Assembly: GCF_001485495.1 (NCBI RefSeq)
Contig: NZ_BCNF01000063.1
Location: forward strand, 1 to 59,226
Length of the DNA stretch: 59,226 nt
Reading direction: 5' to 3'
Origin: Gordonia desulfuricans NBRC 100010
GTDB lineage: Bacteria; Actinomycetota; Actinomycetes; Mycobacteriales; Mycobacteriaceae
This document shows, in pieces, positions 38,033-47,788 of the stretch (position 1 is the first letter of the stretch; each line of letters opens with the position of its first letter). Position numbers and translations under genes: made by a program. The notes below the pieces were generated by a model. That model saw only the letters and a list, made by a program, of their open reading frames with translations, made no database searches and was not told where the DNA came from.

Positions 38033-38620
38033 TCACCGCCCGGTGAGCCAGTCCCCCAGCCGTCGGGCCGCATCGTCGACCAGCGCAGGCCAGTCCATCG
38101 CGGTCTCGTCGGCGGGGTCGCTGACGATCTTGATCAGCCGGCATTCCACCTCGAACGCCGCACACACGTGGGCGATCGCACCGCCCTCCATGTCGACGAG
38201 GTCGGCCCGCTCGGCCAGTTCGGCGCGGCGCAGGCTGTCGGCGACGAAGGTGTCGCCGGTGGCGAGCACGGTGCCGTCGCCGTCGGGCAGGTTCCAGCGG
38301 TCCACCACCGGATAGCCCATCGCGACGAGTTCGGCACTGCTGATGTCGTGCTCGATCACCTGCGACGGCACGAACAGCCCCGAGTGGTGGTCGTGGAGGG
38401 CACCGGCGGTGCCGATGTTGATCACCTGCCGGGTCTGCGGGCACGCCGACAGTTCGCGGGTCAACGCCATGGACGCCGCCACCTTGCCGATCCCGGTGAT
38501 CAGCAACCGGGTTCCCTTCGGGATGTACCGGGCCTCCGAGCGGGTGGCCGACACCACCAGCACCGACGGGTCGAGCAGATCGAAGGGATGGGCGTCACGG
38601 GACGTGGGATCGACGGTCAC
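38033..38620 (-). CDS. Phosphorylase-superfamily nucleosidase (MTA/SAH type)
   Basis: 195 residues. The PNP/UDP fold is visible in GIGKVAASMALTRELSA, INIGTAGALHDHHSGLFVPSQVIEHD, and the substrate-contact DLVDMEGGAIAHVCAAFEVECRLIKIVSDPADE. The residue ME (in VDMEGGA) that contacts the ribose is present. Shorter than the usual 230 residues because the N-terminal strand is reduced. Likely cleaves 5'-methylthioadenosine, S-adenosylhomocysteine or a related nucleoside. Upstream of the fructosamine kinase operon on the same strand. Confidence 0.8.
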   Translation of the reverse strand: MTVDPTSRDAHPFDLLDPSVLVVSATRSEARYIPKGTRLLITGIGKVAASMALTRELSACPQTRQVINIGTAGALHDHHSGLFVPSQVIEHDISSAELVAMGYPVVDRWNLPDGDGTVLATGDTFVADSLRRAELAERADLVDMEGGAIAHVCAAFEVECRLIKIVSDPADETAMDWPALVDDAARRLGDWLTGR

Positions 38621-38644
38621 CCGACGATTATCGCGGGGCCGGGG

Positions 38645-39424
38645 TCACGTCGCGTCGCCGGCCGACCGGAGAGTGGCCCGGGCGGCCCGGCCCAGTGCCT
38701 GACCGTAGGCCGGTCCGTGACCGGCGGCGTGCACCGCCAGTGGATGCAGCTGATGTAGCGGGACCCGCTCACGCCACCCCGGCCGCATCCGATGCGCGGT
38801 GAGATAGCCGTCGAGGACGGCCTCCAGATGCGGGCAGCCGAACAGCATCAGCATCGCGAGATCGGTCTCGCGGTGCCCGCCGTGTGCGGCCGGGTCGATC
38901 ATCACCACACCGTCGGGTGTCCACATCACGTTGCCGCTCCACAGGTCGCCGTGCAGGCGGGCGGGCGGATCGGCGTCGTCGAAGGCCCCGGACGCGATCA
39001 GCGTGCAGGCCGCCCGGGTGGCCTCGGCGTCGGCGGTGTCGAGAAAACCGGCCTCGATCGCGGGCGCGAGGTAGGGCTCGACACGTTCGGCGGCGTAGAA
39101 CTCGCCCCAGCTGTCGTGGATGACAGAGCTCAACGGCCGTTCACCGATGAACTGGCATCCGGTGTAGCCGGCCGGCGGCGCCCCGAAGGCGTCGGCACCC
39201 GCGTCGTGCATGCGGGCCAGTGCCACCCCGAAGGCGGTGGCGGCCTCCGGCGTCGGCCGGACCGTGGTCAGTCGGCGCAGCGTGATCCCGGTGGGAGACA
39301 CCGACTCCACCTCGACCACCGGGGCACCGGCCGCGGCCAGCCACCCCAGACCGGCGGCCTCGGCGGCGAAGAAATCCGGGTCGACGTCGCGGCGCACCTT
39401 GCGGAAGGCGGCGTCGGGGTTCAC
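38645..39424 (-). CDS. Fructosamine/ketosamine-3-kinase family protein
   Basis: 259 residues from the GTG at 39424, overlapping the upstream SDR stop (GTGA). Catalytic loop HGDLWSGNVMW, metal-binding IDPAAHGGHRETDLAM (DxE/D), and the N-terminal FRKVRR with EAAGLGWLA; typical FN3K size about 260-290. Phosphorylates glycated proteins or low-mass ketosamines. The longer open frame upstream is in the SDR gene and is not used. Confidence 0.88.
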   Translation of the reverse strand: MNPDAAFRKVRRDVDPDFFAAEAAGLGWLAAAGAPVVEVESVSPTGITLRRLTTVRPTPEAATAFGVALARMHDAGADAFGAPPAGYTGCQFIGERPLSSVIHDSWGEFYAAERVEPYLAPAIEAGFLDTADAEATRAACTLIASGAFDDADPPARLHGDLWSGNVMWTPDGVVMIDPAAHGGHRETDLAMLMLFGCPHLEAVLDGYLTAHRMRPGWRERVPLHQLHPLAVHAAGHGPAYGQALGRAARATLRSAGDAT

Positions 39425-40356
39425 CCGTGGTTGGACTCGACGTCGGAGCCGGTGATCGCCGAGTCCCCTTGTGCCACACGACTGATCTGCGCGAGTCGGT
39501 CGAATCGGTCGTTGGCGATGCGCATCACGACTTCGTACGGCAGCGCGAACTTGCGGGCCCACCAGTAGCCGAAGCGGATGTCGAAGGAGGTGTAGACCAG
39601 GAAGCGGTTCTTGCGAATCCCGGCCAGGATGGCCGCTGCCGCTTTCTCCGGACTCACCGCCACCTTGTGGAAGTTGTTGATCTGCTTGATGACCCGCGGG
39701 TCCTCGCGGTCGACGCCGACGATCTCGACGGTGTTCACCAAGGGAGTGTCCACACCTCCCGGGCACACCAGCGACACCCCGATGTGGTGGCGGCGCAGGT
39801 CGAAACGCAAGACCTCCGACACCCCGCGGATACCGAACTTGCTGGCGCTGTAGGCGGCATGCCACGGCAGTGCGATCAGCCCGGCCGCCGACGACACGTT
39901 GACCAGCTGTCCACCGTGTCCGCGTCGGACCATCTGGGGTACAAAGCATTCGATCACGTGGATCGGGCCCATCAGGTTGACGTCGACCATCGTCTTCCAG
40001 TGACGGTGTTCGAGATTCTCCACGGTCCCCCAGGCCGAGACACCGGCGATGTTCATCACCACGTCCATCACGCCGACCTCGGCGTCGACCTCCCCGGCGA
40101 AGCCGTGCACCCAGTCGTAGTCGGAGACGTCCCCGGCGGCATGGAACAGCACCGTCCCGCCGGCGTCGACGATCGCGGCGACCGCGGTGTCGAGGGCATC
40201 GGCGTGCAGATCGGTGAGCACCAGCTCGGCGCCGGCCCGGGCTGCGGCCTGCGCGGTGGCCAGCCCGATCCCACTCGCGGCACCGGTGATCAGGACCTTG
40301 CGGCCCCGCAGCGTCGGCACCGGCGGATCCATCCGGATCAGATCTCGAAGCGACAT
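39421..40356 (-). CDS. Short-chain dehydrogenase/reductase
   Basis: 311 residues. TGxxxGIG motif ITGAASGIGLATAQ, NAG-like MNIAGVSAWG, and the catalytic Ser-Tyr-Lys in VSSAAGLIALPWHAAYSASK. C-terminal segment of about 75 residues (AAAAILAGIRKNRFLVYTSFDIRFGYWWARKF) may bind membrane lipids; this form is common in mycobacterial SDRs. Coupled by GTGA to the downstream fructosamine kinase. Substrate unknown. Confidence 0.92.
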   Translation of the reverse strand: MSLRDLIRMDPPVPTLRGRKVLITGAASGIGLATAQAAARAGAELVLTDLHADALDTAVAAIVDAGGTVLFHAAGDVSDYDWVHGFAGEVDAEVGVMDVVMNIAGVSAWGTVENLEHRHWKTMVDVNLMGPIHVIECFVPQMVRRGHGGQLVNVSSAAGLIALPWHAAYSASKFGIRGVSEVLRFDLRRHHIGVSLVCPGGVDTPLVNTVEIVGVDREDPRVIKQINNFHKVAVSPEKAAAAILAGIRKNRFLVYTSFDIRFGYWWARKFALPYEVVMRIANDRFDRLAQISRVAQGDSAITGSDVESNHG

Positions 40357-40444
40357 GCCTCGACCCTAGCCACCGATTCTGTGACGCTCAGCAGAACCGG
40401 GACAACTCTTCTCACCCACGATGCCGCTGCCGGAGCGGCGGGGC

Positions 40445-41500
40445 TCAGCCGATCGGGAGTTTGCCGTCGAACAATCCGTACAACACCACCAGCATCGCGT
40501 TGAGCACCTGCGCCGACGCATCCTGCCCGTCGGTCAGCAGCAGCTGGCCGATCTCGGCGGGATCGCTTGTGCCGAGCAGCTTCTGGACGAACGGCAGTAC
40601 CGCCGACAGCTCGCCGTCACCCGCCTGCGGGGTGGCCTCCGGCGCGGGCGCGGCACCGAGGTTCTGCGGGCTCGGCGTCGTCGACGCGGCCGCGGCACCC
40701 TTGGCGTAGTTGACGATGCCCTCGGTGATGGCCATCGAGTACTTCAGCTGACCGTCTTTGCCGGTCAGCGCGGCGGCATCAGCCGGATTCGACAGGTTAC
40801 CCATCTCGATGAACACCGCGGGCACCTTGGTCAGGTTGACCGCGGCGATGTCGGGACGGGTCTGGATGCCGTCGACGACGCCGGCGTAGTTGGCGGTGGG
40901 GAATCCCGCGCGCACAAAGGCGTCACGCATGACCGTCGACGCCTTGCGGCCCTCGCCGGACTGCACGGCGTTGACCGTGGCATCCGGGATGGGCAGGGTC
41001 GGCACGATCATGTGGAAGCCCTTCTTGGTGGCATCCGTGCCGGTGGTGGTGGAGTCGGCGTGCAGGCTCACCGCGATCGCGGCACCCGAACGGCTCGCCG
41101 CGGCGGCGCGCTCGTCGACGCAGCCGCCCCATCCGGTGTCGTCGGGACGGCTGAGCACCACTCGGGCCCCCTGGCTCTCCAGGCCGGCCTTCACCAACTG
41201 GGCGACCTCCCAGTTGATGGTGTGCTCGGGAGTCCCGTTGACGGCCGTGGCGCCGGTGGTCTGACAGTCCTTCTTGCCCCCACGACCGTCCACGACCTGC
41301 TGGGAGAGGTTGTGGCCGGCAGCACTGCCCTGGTGCCCGGGGTCGAGGAAGACGGTCTTGCCTGCCAGCGAGGTGCCGGCGGCAGGGGCCGCCGACGCCG
41401 GGGCGGTCGTCACAGCGCTGAGCACCGCGGCACCGGTCGCCACGGCAACCGCGGCGGCGGTGATCGACATCCTCATTCGCGAGAAGCGTGTCTGGGTCAT
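40445..41500 (-). CDS. Secreted N-acetylmuramoyl-L-alanine amidase (Ami1-like)
   Basis: 351 residues from the ATG at 41500. N-terminal signal peptide (SITAAAVAVATGAAVLSAV...APASAAPA, cleavage near ASA-AP), then Amidase_3: VFLDPGHQG (zinc His), HTINWEVAQ (zinc Glu-like), VSLHAD (zinc His) and IEMGNLSN (catalytic Glu). An insert of about 100 residues and a C-terminal Pro/Ala linker with a helical tail. Related to M. tuberculosis Rv3717 peptidoglycan amidase. The open frame to 41572 would overlap the promoter described below, so 41500 is preferred. Confidence 0.9.
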   Translation of the reverse strand: MTQTRFSRMRMSITAAAVAVATGAAVLSAVTTAPASAAPAAGTSLAGKTVFLDPGHQGSAAGHNLSQQVVDGRGGKKDCQTTGATAVNGTPEHTINWEVAQLVKAGLESQGARVVLSRPDDTGWGGCVDERAAAASRSGAAIAVSLHADSTTTGTDATKKGFHMIVPTLPIPDATVNAVQSGEGRKASTVMRDAFVRAGFPTANYAGVVDGIQTRPDIAAVNLTKVPAVFIEMGNLSNPADAAALTGKDGQLKYSMAITEGIVNYAKGAAAASTTPSPQNLGAAPAPEATPQAGDGELSAVLPFVQKLLGTSDPAEIGQLLLTDGQDASAQVLNAMLVVLYGLFDGKLPIG

Positions 41501-41568
41501 CGCGGTACGGACACGGGTGCACCGGATCGGCCCCCGCGCCTCACTCCTTCCATCCAGCAACATGGGCC

Positions 41569-41596
41569 ACAATAGTCACAGGTTTAACAGAGTCAA
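41569..41596 (-). promoter_or_regulatory. Candidate promoter of the amidase gene
   Basis: Minus strand: -35 TTGACT (41596-41591), 16-base spacer, -10 TATTGT (41574-41569). It gives a leader of about 60 bases to the ATG at 41500. Sequence-only prediction. Confidence 0.45.
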
Positions 41597-41689
41597 CCCG
41601 AGGTCGACGTTCAGCGACGAAGCCGCCTGGTCCGATCGGTTTCGTTAGGCACCTGTGACGTTGCAGGTATCCACCCGAGACGTGGCCGC

Positions 41690-42778
41690 TCAGGCCGGCG
41701 GCAGGAATCGGGTGATGTGCAGGATGCCGTGCTCGTCGTCGGCGGTCGCCGTGGTCGCCGACGCCGCCGCCAGTTGCGCGCACACCTCGTCGCGATCGAT
41801 CCCGGTACCGATCGCCACGAGTGCGGTCTGGCGGTCCTGCCCGTGCCAGGAGTCGCGGGACACGTCGACGAACCCGCCGACGGCGTGCACGACGTGACGC
41901 TGCCGGTGGCCGGGAAGGTCGAACCAGACCACTCCCTTGATCCGGTAGATCCCGGCCGGCGGACGGGTCAGAAAGCTCGCGAGTGCCCGCGGGTCCATCG
42001 CTTCCGGCGTGCAGAACTCCACCGACTCGAACGCATCGTGCAGGTGGGCGTGCCCCAGCTCCCCCACATGCCCCGACTCGCCCACATGCCCCGACTCCCC
42101 CGCGTGCGTGTCGTCGGCCTCCCGCAGCAGTGCATCGAGCGAGAGCTGGATCGGACGGTCGCCGCCGTCGTCGGGCGCGCGGGTCGGGATGTCGAAGAGC
42201 AGTGCCGGGTCGATCCGCCCGCCGGTGACGCAAAGCTGTGGTGCACTCGGGTTGAGCGCGGTGAGTTCGGTGCGGGTGGCCGTCAGGGCGTCGACGTCGA
42301 CGAGGTCGGTCTTGTTGAGGACGACGAGGTCGGCCACCGCGACATGACCGTCGATCTCCGGATGGGCCCGCCGCGCGGTCTCGAACAGCGCCGCGTCCAC
42401 CAGGTAGACGAGGCCGCCGTAGCGCATCCGCGGATCGGCCATCGCGGTGATCATCCGGATCAGCGACTTCGGTTCGGCGATCCCGCTGGCCTCGATCACG
42501 ATGGCGTCGAGTTGCGCGGCAGGACGTGCCAGCGCCGAGAGCGCATCGTCGAGGCCGGCACGGTCGACCGCACAACACATGCAGCCGTTGGTCAGACCGA
42601 CGACGTCGCCGACCTGTCCCGCAACCAGCATGGCGTCGATGTTGACCGCGCCGAAGTCGTTGACCAGCACGCCGATTCGTGCACCGGACCCACCCCGCAG
42701 AAGGTGGTTGAGCAGAGTGGTCTTACCCGCACCGAGAAACCCGGCGACCACGATCACCGGGATGGGTTCGCGCGTCAC
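41690..42778 (-). CDS. CobW/COG0523-family GTPase (zinc metallochaperone type)
   Basis: 362 residues from the GTG at 42778. P-loop GFLGAGKTT, the metal-binding CxCC of the G3E family in [18 protein letters not shown] guanine motif, and a C-terminal CobW_C domain ([12 protein letters not shown]). A central Gly/His/Ser-rich insert repeats GESGHV / [10 protein letters not shown] and may bind metal. Coupled by GTGA overlap to the upstream trhO gene. Predicted to deliver Zn2+ or cobalt. Confidence 0.88.
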   Translation of the reverse strand: MTREPIPVIVVAGFLGAGKTTLLNHLLRGGSGARIGVLVNDFGAVNIDAMLVAGQVGDVVGLTNGCMCCAVDRAGLDDALSALARPAAQLDAIVIEASGIAEPKSLIRMITAMADPRMRYGGLVYLVDAALFETARRAHPEIDGHVAVADLVVLNKTDLVDVDALTATRTELTALNPSAPQLCVTGGRIDPALLFDIPTRAPDDGGDRPIQLSLDALLREADDTHAGESGHVGESGHVGELGHAHLHDAFESVEFCTPEAMDPRALASFLTRPPAGIYRIKGVVWFDLPGHRQRHVVHAVGGFVDVSRDSWHGQDRQTALVAIGTGIDRDEVCAQLAAASATTATADDEHGILHITRFLPPA

Positions 42779-43632
42779 GACGGCCCCGGGCCGGCGCATT
42801 CGGTACACAGGACGGCCAGGTCGCGGCCGAGCCGGTCGGGATGATTGGCGACATTCGAGGTGGGGGTGCCGCACTCGACGCAGGTGGCGAGGACCGCCGG
42901 GTGATCGGAGAAGTCCACCGACATGCGCTTGTCGAAGACGTAGAGCGATCCTTCCCAGAGCCCGTCGTCGCCGAACTGTTCGCCGTATCGGACGATGCCG
43001 CCGTCGAGCTGATAGACCTCACCGAAGCCGCGATTGCGCATCAGCGCGGTGAGCACCTCGCAGCGCACTCCGCCGGTGCAGTAGGTGACGACCGGCCGGT
43101 CCTTGAGGTGATCGAAGGCCCCGGACTCGATCAGCGGGACGAAGTCTCGAGTGGTCTCGACGTCGGGGGTGATCGCCCCGGCGAACCGCCCGATCTGCGA
43201 TTCGATGCGATTGCGACCGTCGAAGAACACCACGTCGTCGCCGCGCTCGTCGATGAGCCGGTGCAGCTCGTGTGGGTCCAGGTGCCTGCCTCCACCCACC
43301 ACACCGGAATCGTCCACCTGCAGTTCGTCCGGAGCCCCGAAGGTGACGATCTCCGGCCGTACCCGCACCGACAAACGGGGAAAATCATCTCCCGTTCCCT
43401 CGGCCCATTTGATATCGGCATCGCCGAATGCGCGATATCCACGAGTGGCGCGGACATATCGCTTCACATCGGCGAGTTCGCCACCGACGGTGCCATTGAT
43501 CCCATGACGTGACACGATGATCCTGCCGCGAAGCCCGAGCGACTCGCATATCGCCTCTTGCCAGAGCCGAATCGCATCGGGATCGGGCAACGGGGTGAAC
43601 ACGTAGAACAGGACGATCTTGGGGGTCGACAC
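42775..43632 (-). CDS. trhO: tRNA uridine-34 hydroxylase, rhodanese family
   Basis: 285 residues from the GTG at 43632. N-terminal acylphosphatase-like TrhO domain ([35 protein letters not shown]), then a rhodanese domain with active-site Cys in YCTGGVRCE, and a C-terminal zinc-like [10 protein letters not shown] ... CTECAG. Forms 5-hydroxyuridine at the wobble position. Its start lies one base from the start of the divergent lipoprotein gene. Confidence 0.9.
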   Translation of the reverse strand: MSTPKIVLFYVFTPLPDPDAIRLWQEAICESLGLRGRIIVSRHGINGTVGGELADVKRYVRATRGYRAFGDADIKWAEGTGDDFPRLSVRVRPEIVTFGAPDELQVDDSGVVGGGRHLDPHELHRLIDERGDDVVFFDGRNRIESQIGRFAGAITPDVETTRDFVPLIESGAFDHLKDRPVVTYCTGGVRCEVLTALMRNRGFGEVYQLDGGIVRYGEQFGDDGLWEGSLYVFDKRMSVDFSDHPAVLATCVECGTPTSNVANHPDRLGRDLAVLCTECAGPGPS

Positions 43633-43633
43633 A

Positions 43634-44446
43634 ATGCAAGGGTACGGATCACGGGGTGAGTACCGATCGCGGTGGGGGCGGGTTGCCTTTCTCGCGCTCG
43701 CGGCCATCGCCGTGATCGGCTCCGGTGCCGCGGTGGCCGCTTGTTCGTTTTCCGCCGATACCACACCGTCACCGATCGTCCTGCCCCCGACCGATGAATT
43801 GACCACCGAATCAGAACTCTCGAGTTCGAGCCGGACCACACCCCCGGATTCCGACACCCCGACGGAATTGCCGAATTGGAGCATGGGTCGTGTGATCGCG
43901 CTCGCACCGCGCGCCGACAATTCTCGATATCACCAGGGGTCCACCGGGCCGCAAACGCCACTCGAGGACACCTCGGACTATCACTTCTCCACCCCGGACC
44001 GGTCGGTCAATTGTTCCACCTTCTCCACCGGGACCCCGACGCTCGCGTGCCGGATCGCCGACGACTCGTCGAATTCGCGTCGAACATCGTCGACGGCGGC
44101 GGGCTGCAAGTGGGCTTCTGACCTGGTGATCCTCGACGCCTCCGGTCCGCAGCACGGGGCGTGTGCCGAAGAGTTCCCGGTTCTTTATCGCAGCGCGATT
44201 GTCGACTATGGGACGACCATCGCGGTGGGCAGATTCTCGTGCCTGGTCGAAAGCTCCGGCATCTATTGCCTCGAATCCCGTTCGAAGACCGGATTCTCCA
44301 GTACCGCAAAGGGTTACCAGAAGATCTACGCCAACGAAAGAGCTCCTGGCGCATTGCTGGGCACCATCGATTCCGAGTCGACGACCACCCGGACCGATAG
44401 TGCCGACGACGAGGATGTGACCACCACTACTTCACCCACGCGGTGA
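43634..44446 (+). CDS. Putative lipoprotein of unknown function
   Basis: 270 residues from the ATG at 43634. Signal peptide with a hydrophobic run [19 protein letters not shown]; the VAAC lipobox suggests lipid attachment at Cys37. Then a Thr/Ser/Pro-rich spacer and a Cys-containing domain ([18 protein letters not shown] ... [15 protein letters not shown]) that may form disulfides. C-terminal Thr/Asp tail. Not recognised; an ATG at 43619 is possible but overlaps trhO. Purine run GGGGG lies 8 bases upstream of 43634. Confidence 0.7.
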   Translation: MQGYGSRGEYRSRWGRVAFLALAAIAVIGSGAAVAACSFSADTTPSPIVLPPTDELTTESELSSSSRTTPPDSDTPTELPNWSMGRVIALAPRADNSRYHQGSTGPQTPLEDTSDYHFSTPDRSVNCSTFSTGTPTLACRIADDSSNSRRTSSTAAGCKWASDLVILDASGPQHGACAEEFPVLYRSAIVDYGTTIAVGRFSCLVESSGIYCLESRSKTGFSSTAKGYQKIYANERAPGALLGTIDSESTTTRTDSADDEDVTTTTSPTR

Positions 44447-44507
44447 ATTCACAGCTTTCCCACCACGCCGACCTGCGACACCCAGGAATTTCTCATTTTC
44501 CTATGCC

Positions 44508-44513
44508 TATAAT
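44508..44513 (+). promoter_or_regulatory. -10 TATAAT upstream of lsr2
   Basis: A perfect TATAAT hexamer within an AT-rich stretch unusual for this genome (TTTCTCATTTTCCTATGCCT), about 60 bases before the ATG at 44575. No convincing -35 at 17 bases. Likely the main lsr2 promoter. Confidence 0.5.
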
Positions 44514-44574
44514 CAACGGCGAGATTGATCGGCGTCCACCGATCACCCCAAAGAGGAAAGCCCCGGGAGGCCAG

Positions 44575-44916
44575 ATGGCAAAGGTCCAGACCGTCCAGGT
44601 CATCGACGACATCGACGGTAAGGTACTCGACAAGTACGAAACCGTTCGTTGGGCCGTCGATGGCAAAGAGTACGAATTCGACACCTCGGTGAAGCACGCC
44701 CAGCAGTTCCGTGACTCCCTGTCGAAATACCTCGAGGTCTCCCGGACCGCGGGTACCGCTCGTAGTTCTGCGGCGAAGCGTCGTACGGCAGATGCTTCGC
44801 GAAGCAAAGAGCAAACCCAGGCCATCCGGAAATGGGCGACCAAGAACGGGTACGAGGTGAGCTCGCGCGGCCGCATTCCGGCGCACGTTCTCGAGGCCTT
44901 CGAAGCCGCTCACTGA
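44575..44916 (+). CDS. lsr2: Lsr2 nucleoid-associated protein
   Basis: 113 residues from the ATG at 44575, preceded by GGGAGG. N-terminal dimerisation domain MAKVQTVQVIDDIDGKVL ... VKHAQQFRDSL and C-terminal DNA-binding domain IRKWATKNGYEVSSRGRIPAHVLEAFEAA with the AT-hook-like RGR. H-NS-like silencer of AT-rich and horizontally acquired DNA, relevant to the integrated element 6 kb away. The longer open frame from 44443 reads through promoter DNA. Confidence 0.96.
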   Translation: MAKVQTVQVIDDIDGKVLDKYETVRWAVDGKEYEFDTSVKHAQQFRDSLSKYLEVSRTAGTARSSAAKRRTADASRSKEQTQAIRKWATKNGYEVSSRGRIPAHVLEAFEAAH

Positions 44917-44962
44917 GTCGACGACCAGAGAGGTCGCCGAGCCGAAGACCAGAGGCTTCACC

Positions 44963-45005
44963 GGCCGGTGCCGGGAGGGACAACCCTCCCGGCACCGGCC
45001 GTTTT
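44963..45005 (+). terminator. Rho-independent terminator after lsr2
   Basis: A perfect 17-bp stem: 44963-44979 pairs with 44984-45000 around ACAA, followed by GTTTT. Strong intrinsic terminator. Confidence 0.92.
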
Positions 45006-45172
45006 CGCTGTCCGGTTGTGCCGATATGCCGGTCGTGCCGGCAACCCCGGCGGCGGGGTGCGCGCCGGAGGTGGTCCGAGTAGCCGACTCGGGACTCCCG
45101 TTCGGCGCCGGATCGGGGCAGAATTCGATCCGCACGCGCCGATGCCGACGAATCAACCCGAGTGGAGACCCG

Positions 45173-47737
45173 ATGCCCGAGTCCGCCAGTCATCCCGACC
45201 CCGAGACCGTCGAACTCCGGCTGGCCCTCGTCTGCTACGGCGGGGTGTCCCTGGCGGTCTACATGCACGGTGTGACCAAGGAACTACACAAGCTCGTCGT
45301 GGCGTCCCGGGCGCTCGATGCCGCCCGGGTCGCCGGGGCCACGGCCAACCCGTTCCGCTCGGCCACCGATCCGACGCAGATCCTCGACGGTTTCGACTCC
45401 GAGGCCCTCTACTTCGATGCGCTGCGTCGGCTCGAGGATGCGGGCCGGCCGTTGTCGGTGGCCATCGACATCATCGGTGGCACCTCCGCCGGTGGCATCA
45501 ACGGCGTGGTGCTGGCGAAGGCTCTCGCGATCAACGCGTCCCAGGATGCGCTGCGGAGTCTGTGGATCAACGAGGGCGACCTCCGCAAGCTGCTCCGCGG
45601 CCCGCAGTTCGCGGGTCTGGCCGTCCAGGCGGCCACCGCGGCGGTGTGGGCGGTGGCCAATGCGTGGCGGCCGACCTCGCTGCTGCGCTCGGATGTGATG
45701 TCGCAGAACCTGGTCCACGCGCTGGCCACCATGGATTCGAGCACTCGGCCCAATGCCGTGGTGCAGTCGTCGTCGTTGATCCCGCGGCTGCGTCGGCTCC
45801 AACTGTTCGTGACCACCACCGACCAGTCCGGATTCGATGTGGTCGTGCCCTCGGGTGCGGGCGGGATCGGGCAACGCGACCGGGCCTACGCGCAGGTGAT
45901 GGAGTTCCGCAGCAGCAATCCCGATCCGCGGGTGCAACCGTCCGGCTTCGGCTCCGACGACACCCCTGCGCTCGCCTTCGCGGCGCGCGCGACGTCGGCG
46001 TTCCCGGCGGCGTTCGCCCCGGTCACCCGCAGCGGCTTCCTCCAGGAGGTCAAGAACGCGATCTCCCTGGACCCCAAGCGGTTCGGGGAGATGTTCCTGT
46101 TCCGGTATCACAGCACCGACACCGATACCGACACGTCGAGCCAACAGAAGCGGCCGTGGTGGGCGCGACTGCTCCCCCGGGGCAGCACCGTCGAGGACTC
46201 CGAGCGTCACTTCATCGACGGCGGGCTCCTCGACAACGCACCGTTCGACCTCGTGGTCGATGCGATCGCCCGCGAACCGGCACAGCACGAGGTGATCCGG
46301 CGCCTGGTGTACATCGAACCCGACCCGGGTAAGTCGCTGACCGCGGCCGTCGAGGAGTACCAGCGGCGCTCACACAGCTTCGCCGACGACCTGATGGCGA
46401 TCAAGGCGCCGCTGACCAGCCACTCCTACCTGGGCGATCTGCTGCACCTGCGGGACATGAACGGGCGGATCGCCGAGATCGGCCGCATCGCCGAGCTCCA
46501 GCGCGCCGAGGTGGAGGCGGTGATCAGTCAGCGGGTCCGGGACGCCGCACAGCAGGTGGTGGAAGCCGACGCGGCGAGTTCTCCTGGCGTCGAGGCGACT
46601 CCGCCCGCCTCCTTCCTCGAACAGTTGCTGACGCTGGCGTCGGCGCAGCAGGTCTCCGACAGCTTCTATCAGGACGCCGAGACCGACCTGTCCGAGACGT
46701 GGCGGACCTACCAGCGGATGAAGGCACTGGCGATCGCCGACCGCGTGGCCGATGCGATCATCGACGTCGAACAGCTGCCACCGGAATCGTTGACCGCCAG
46801 CGCGATTCGCGACGCGTTGTCGTCGCATATGCGCGCCACCGCCGAATGGCGTGACGGTGGACAGGGACTGGCGGAGAGGTTCCTCAAACCCGCCGACACC
46901 CCCTATCGGGTCCGGCGGTACATGTTCATCATCGACGGCATCAACAAGCTCTACGGTGACGGCGGACCCGACCGCGCCGCGGTGGACAAGCTCAAGGCCG
47001 CGGTCTGGGATGAACTGACCAAACTGCACGACGCGCCGGAGAAGATCGTCACGACCATCGGTACGCGTGGCATCACCAATGCTGCGGTCGCCTATGCCGA
47101 GACCCCACGACCGGTCGGGACCGACGAGTTGCCTGCGGAGTTCACCGCGTTGCTCGACGACCTCTTCACCCGGTATGCGGCTCTGGTCGACGTCCGCATC
47201 GGCAACGACAACGACACCATCTGGTCGACGTTCCAGAAGACCGCACTGTCTGCGGTGTCGGCCGGGTCCCACGACGCGGCCGGCACACTTCGCCTCGGCG
47301 ACGGCTGGACCGACGAGCACTTCCGGTTGCTGGCATCGCGCTACCTCGGTTTCCCGAAGTGGGACGGTGCCCTGTTCCCGATCACGGCGCTGTCGCGGAT
47401 TCCGCAGCTGACGCCGATCCCGGTGAGCCAGTTCAGTCCGCGCCAGGCCGCCACCCTGTCCGGCCACCCCACCGCGCGTCCGGAGCTGTACGGCGCCAAG
47501 CTCGCCCACTTCGCAGCATTCCTCGAGCCCGGATACCGCGAGAGCGACTACCTCAACGGACGTCTCGACGGCGCGGACCTGATCATCCGGTTGCTCGCCG
47601 AGACCACCGGCGACGACGCCCTCGTCGCCCAGCTCGCGCGCCCTGTCCTCGACACGATCTACCGCGCCGAGATCGGCGGTCTCACCCACATCCCGGCCGA
47701 ATCCCGACAGTGGCTGCAAGGGTTCTTCGGCGACTGA
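45173..47737 (+). CDS. Patatin-like phospholipase, DUF3376 type
   Basis: 854 residues from the ATG at 45173 (the frame is open from 45026, but the extra N-terminus is Pro/Arg-rich and unlikely). Ser-Asp dyad: GTSAG at 103-107 with nucleophile Ser105, and DGG in HFIDGGLLDNAPFD. Glycine-rich oxyanion segment CYGGVSLAV near residue 22. About 450 C-terminal residues are the patatin-related extension, mostly helical. Lipid hydrolase family; substrate unknown. Separated by a hairpin from the convergent FMO gene. Confidence 0.92.
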   Translation: MPESASHPDPETVELRLALVCYGGVSLAVYMHGVTKELHKLVVASRALDAARVAGATANPFRSATDPTQILDGFDSEALYFDALRRLEDAGRPLSVAIDIIGGTSAGGINGVVLAKALAINASQDALRSLWINEGDLRKLLRGPQFAGLAVQAATAAVWAVANAWRPTSLLRSDVMSQNLVHALATMDSSTRPNAVVQSSSLIPRLRRLQLFVTTTDQSGFDVVVPSGAGGIGQRDRAYAQVMEFRSSNPDPRVQPSGFGSDDTPALAFAARATSAFPAAFAPVTRSGFLQEVKNAISLDPKRFGEMFLFRYHSTDTDTDTSSQQKRPWWARLLPRGSTVEDSERHFIDGGLLDNAPFDLVVDAIAREPAQHEVIRRLVYIEPDPGKSLTAAVEEYQRRSHSFADDLMAIKAPLTSHSYLGDLLHLRDMNGRIAEIGRIAELQRAEVEAVISQRVRDAAQQVVEADAASSPGVEATPPASFLEQLLTLASAQQVSDSFYQDAETDLSETWRTYQRMKALAIADRVADAIIDVEQLPPESLTASAIRDALSSHMRATAEWRDGGQGLAERFLKPADTPYRVRRYMFIIDGINKLYGDGGPDRAAVDKLKAAVWDELTKLHDAPEKIVTTIGTRGITNAAVAYAETPRPVGTDELPAEFTALLDDLFTRYAALVDVRIGNDNDTIWSTFQKTALSAVSAGSHDAAGTLRLGDGWTDEHFRLLASRYLGFPKWDGALFPITALSRIPQLTPIPVSQFSPRQAATLSGHPTARPELYGAKLAHFAAFLEPGYRESDYLNGRLDGADLIIRLLAETTGDDALVAQLARPVLDTIYRAEIGGLTHIPAESRQWLQGFFGD

Positions 47738-47743
47738 CACCCG

Positions 47744-47781
47744 CCGGCCGACGACGAGCCGGTCGGCTCGCCGTCGGCCGG
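47744..47781. terminator. Large imperfect hairpin between convergent genes
   Basis: 47744-47753 pairs with 47772-47781 and the inner 47755-47760 with 47765-47770 around GGTC, one mismatched base on each side. No T-run. Lies 7 bases after the patatin stop and 8 before the FMO stop; likely bidirectional terminator. Confidence 0.65.
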
Positions 47782-47788
47782 TGTGGGC

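Noticed and set aside
38645..39949. Long version of the fructosamine kinase gene starting at 39949
   Set aside because: The first 175 codons overlap the SDR gene in another frame; the GTG at 39424 gives the family length and a normal GTGA overlap.
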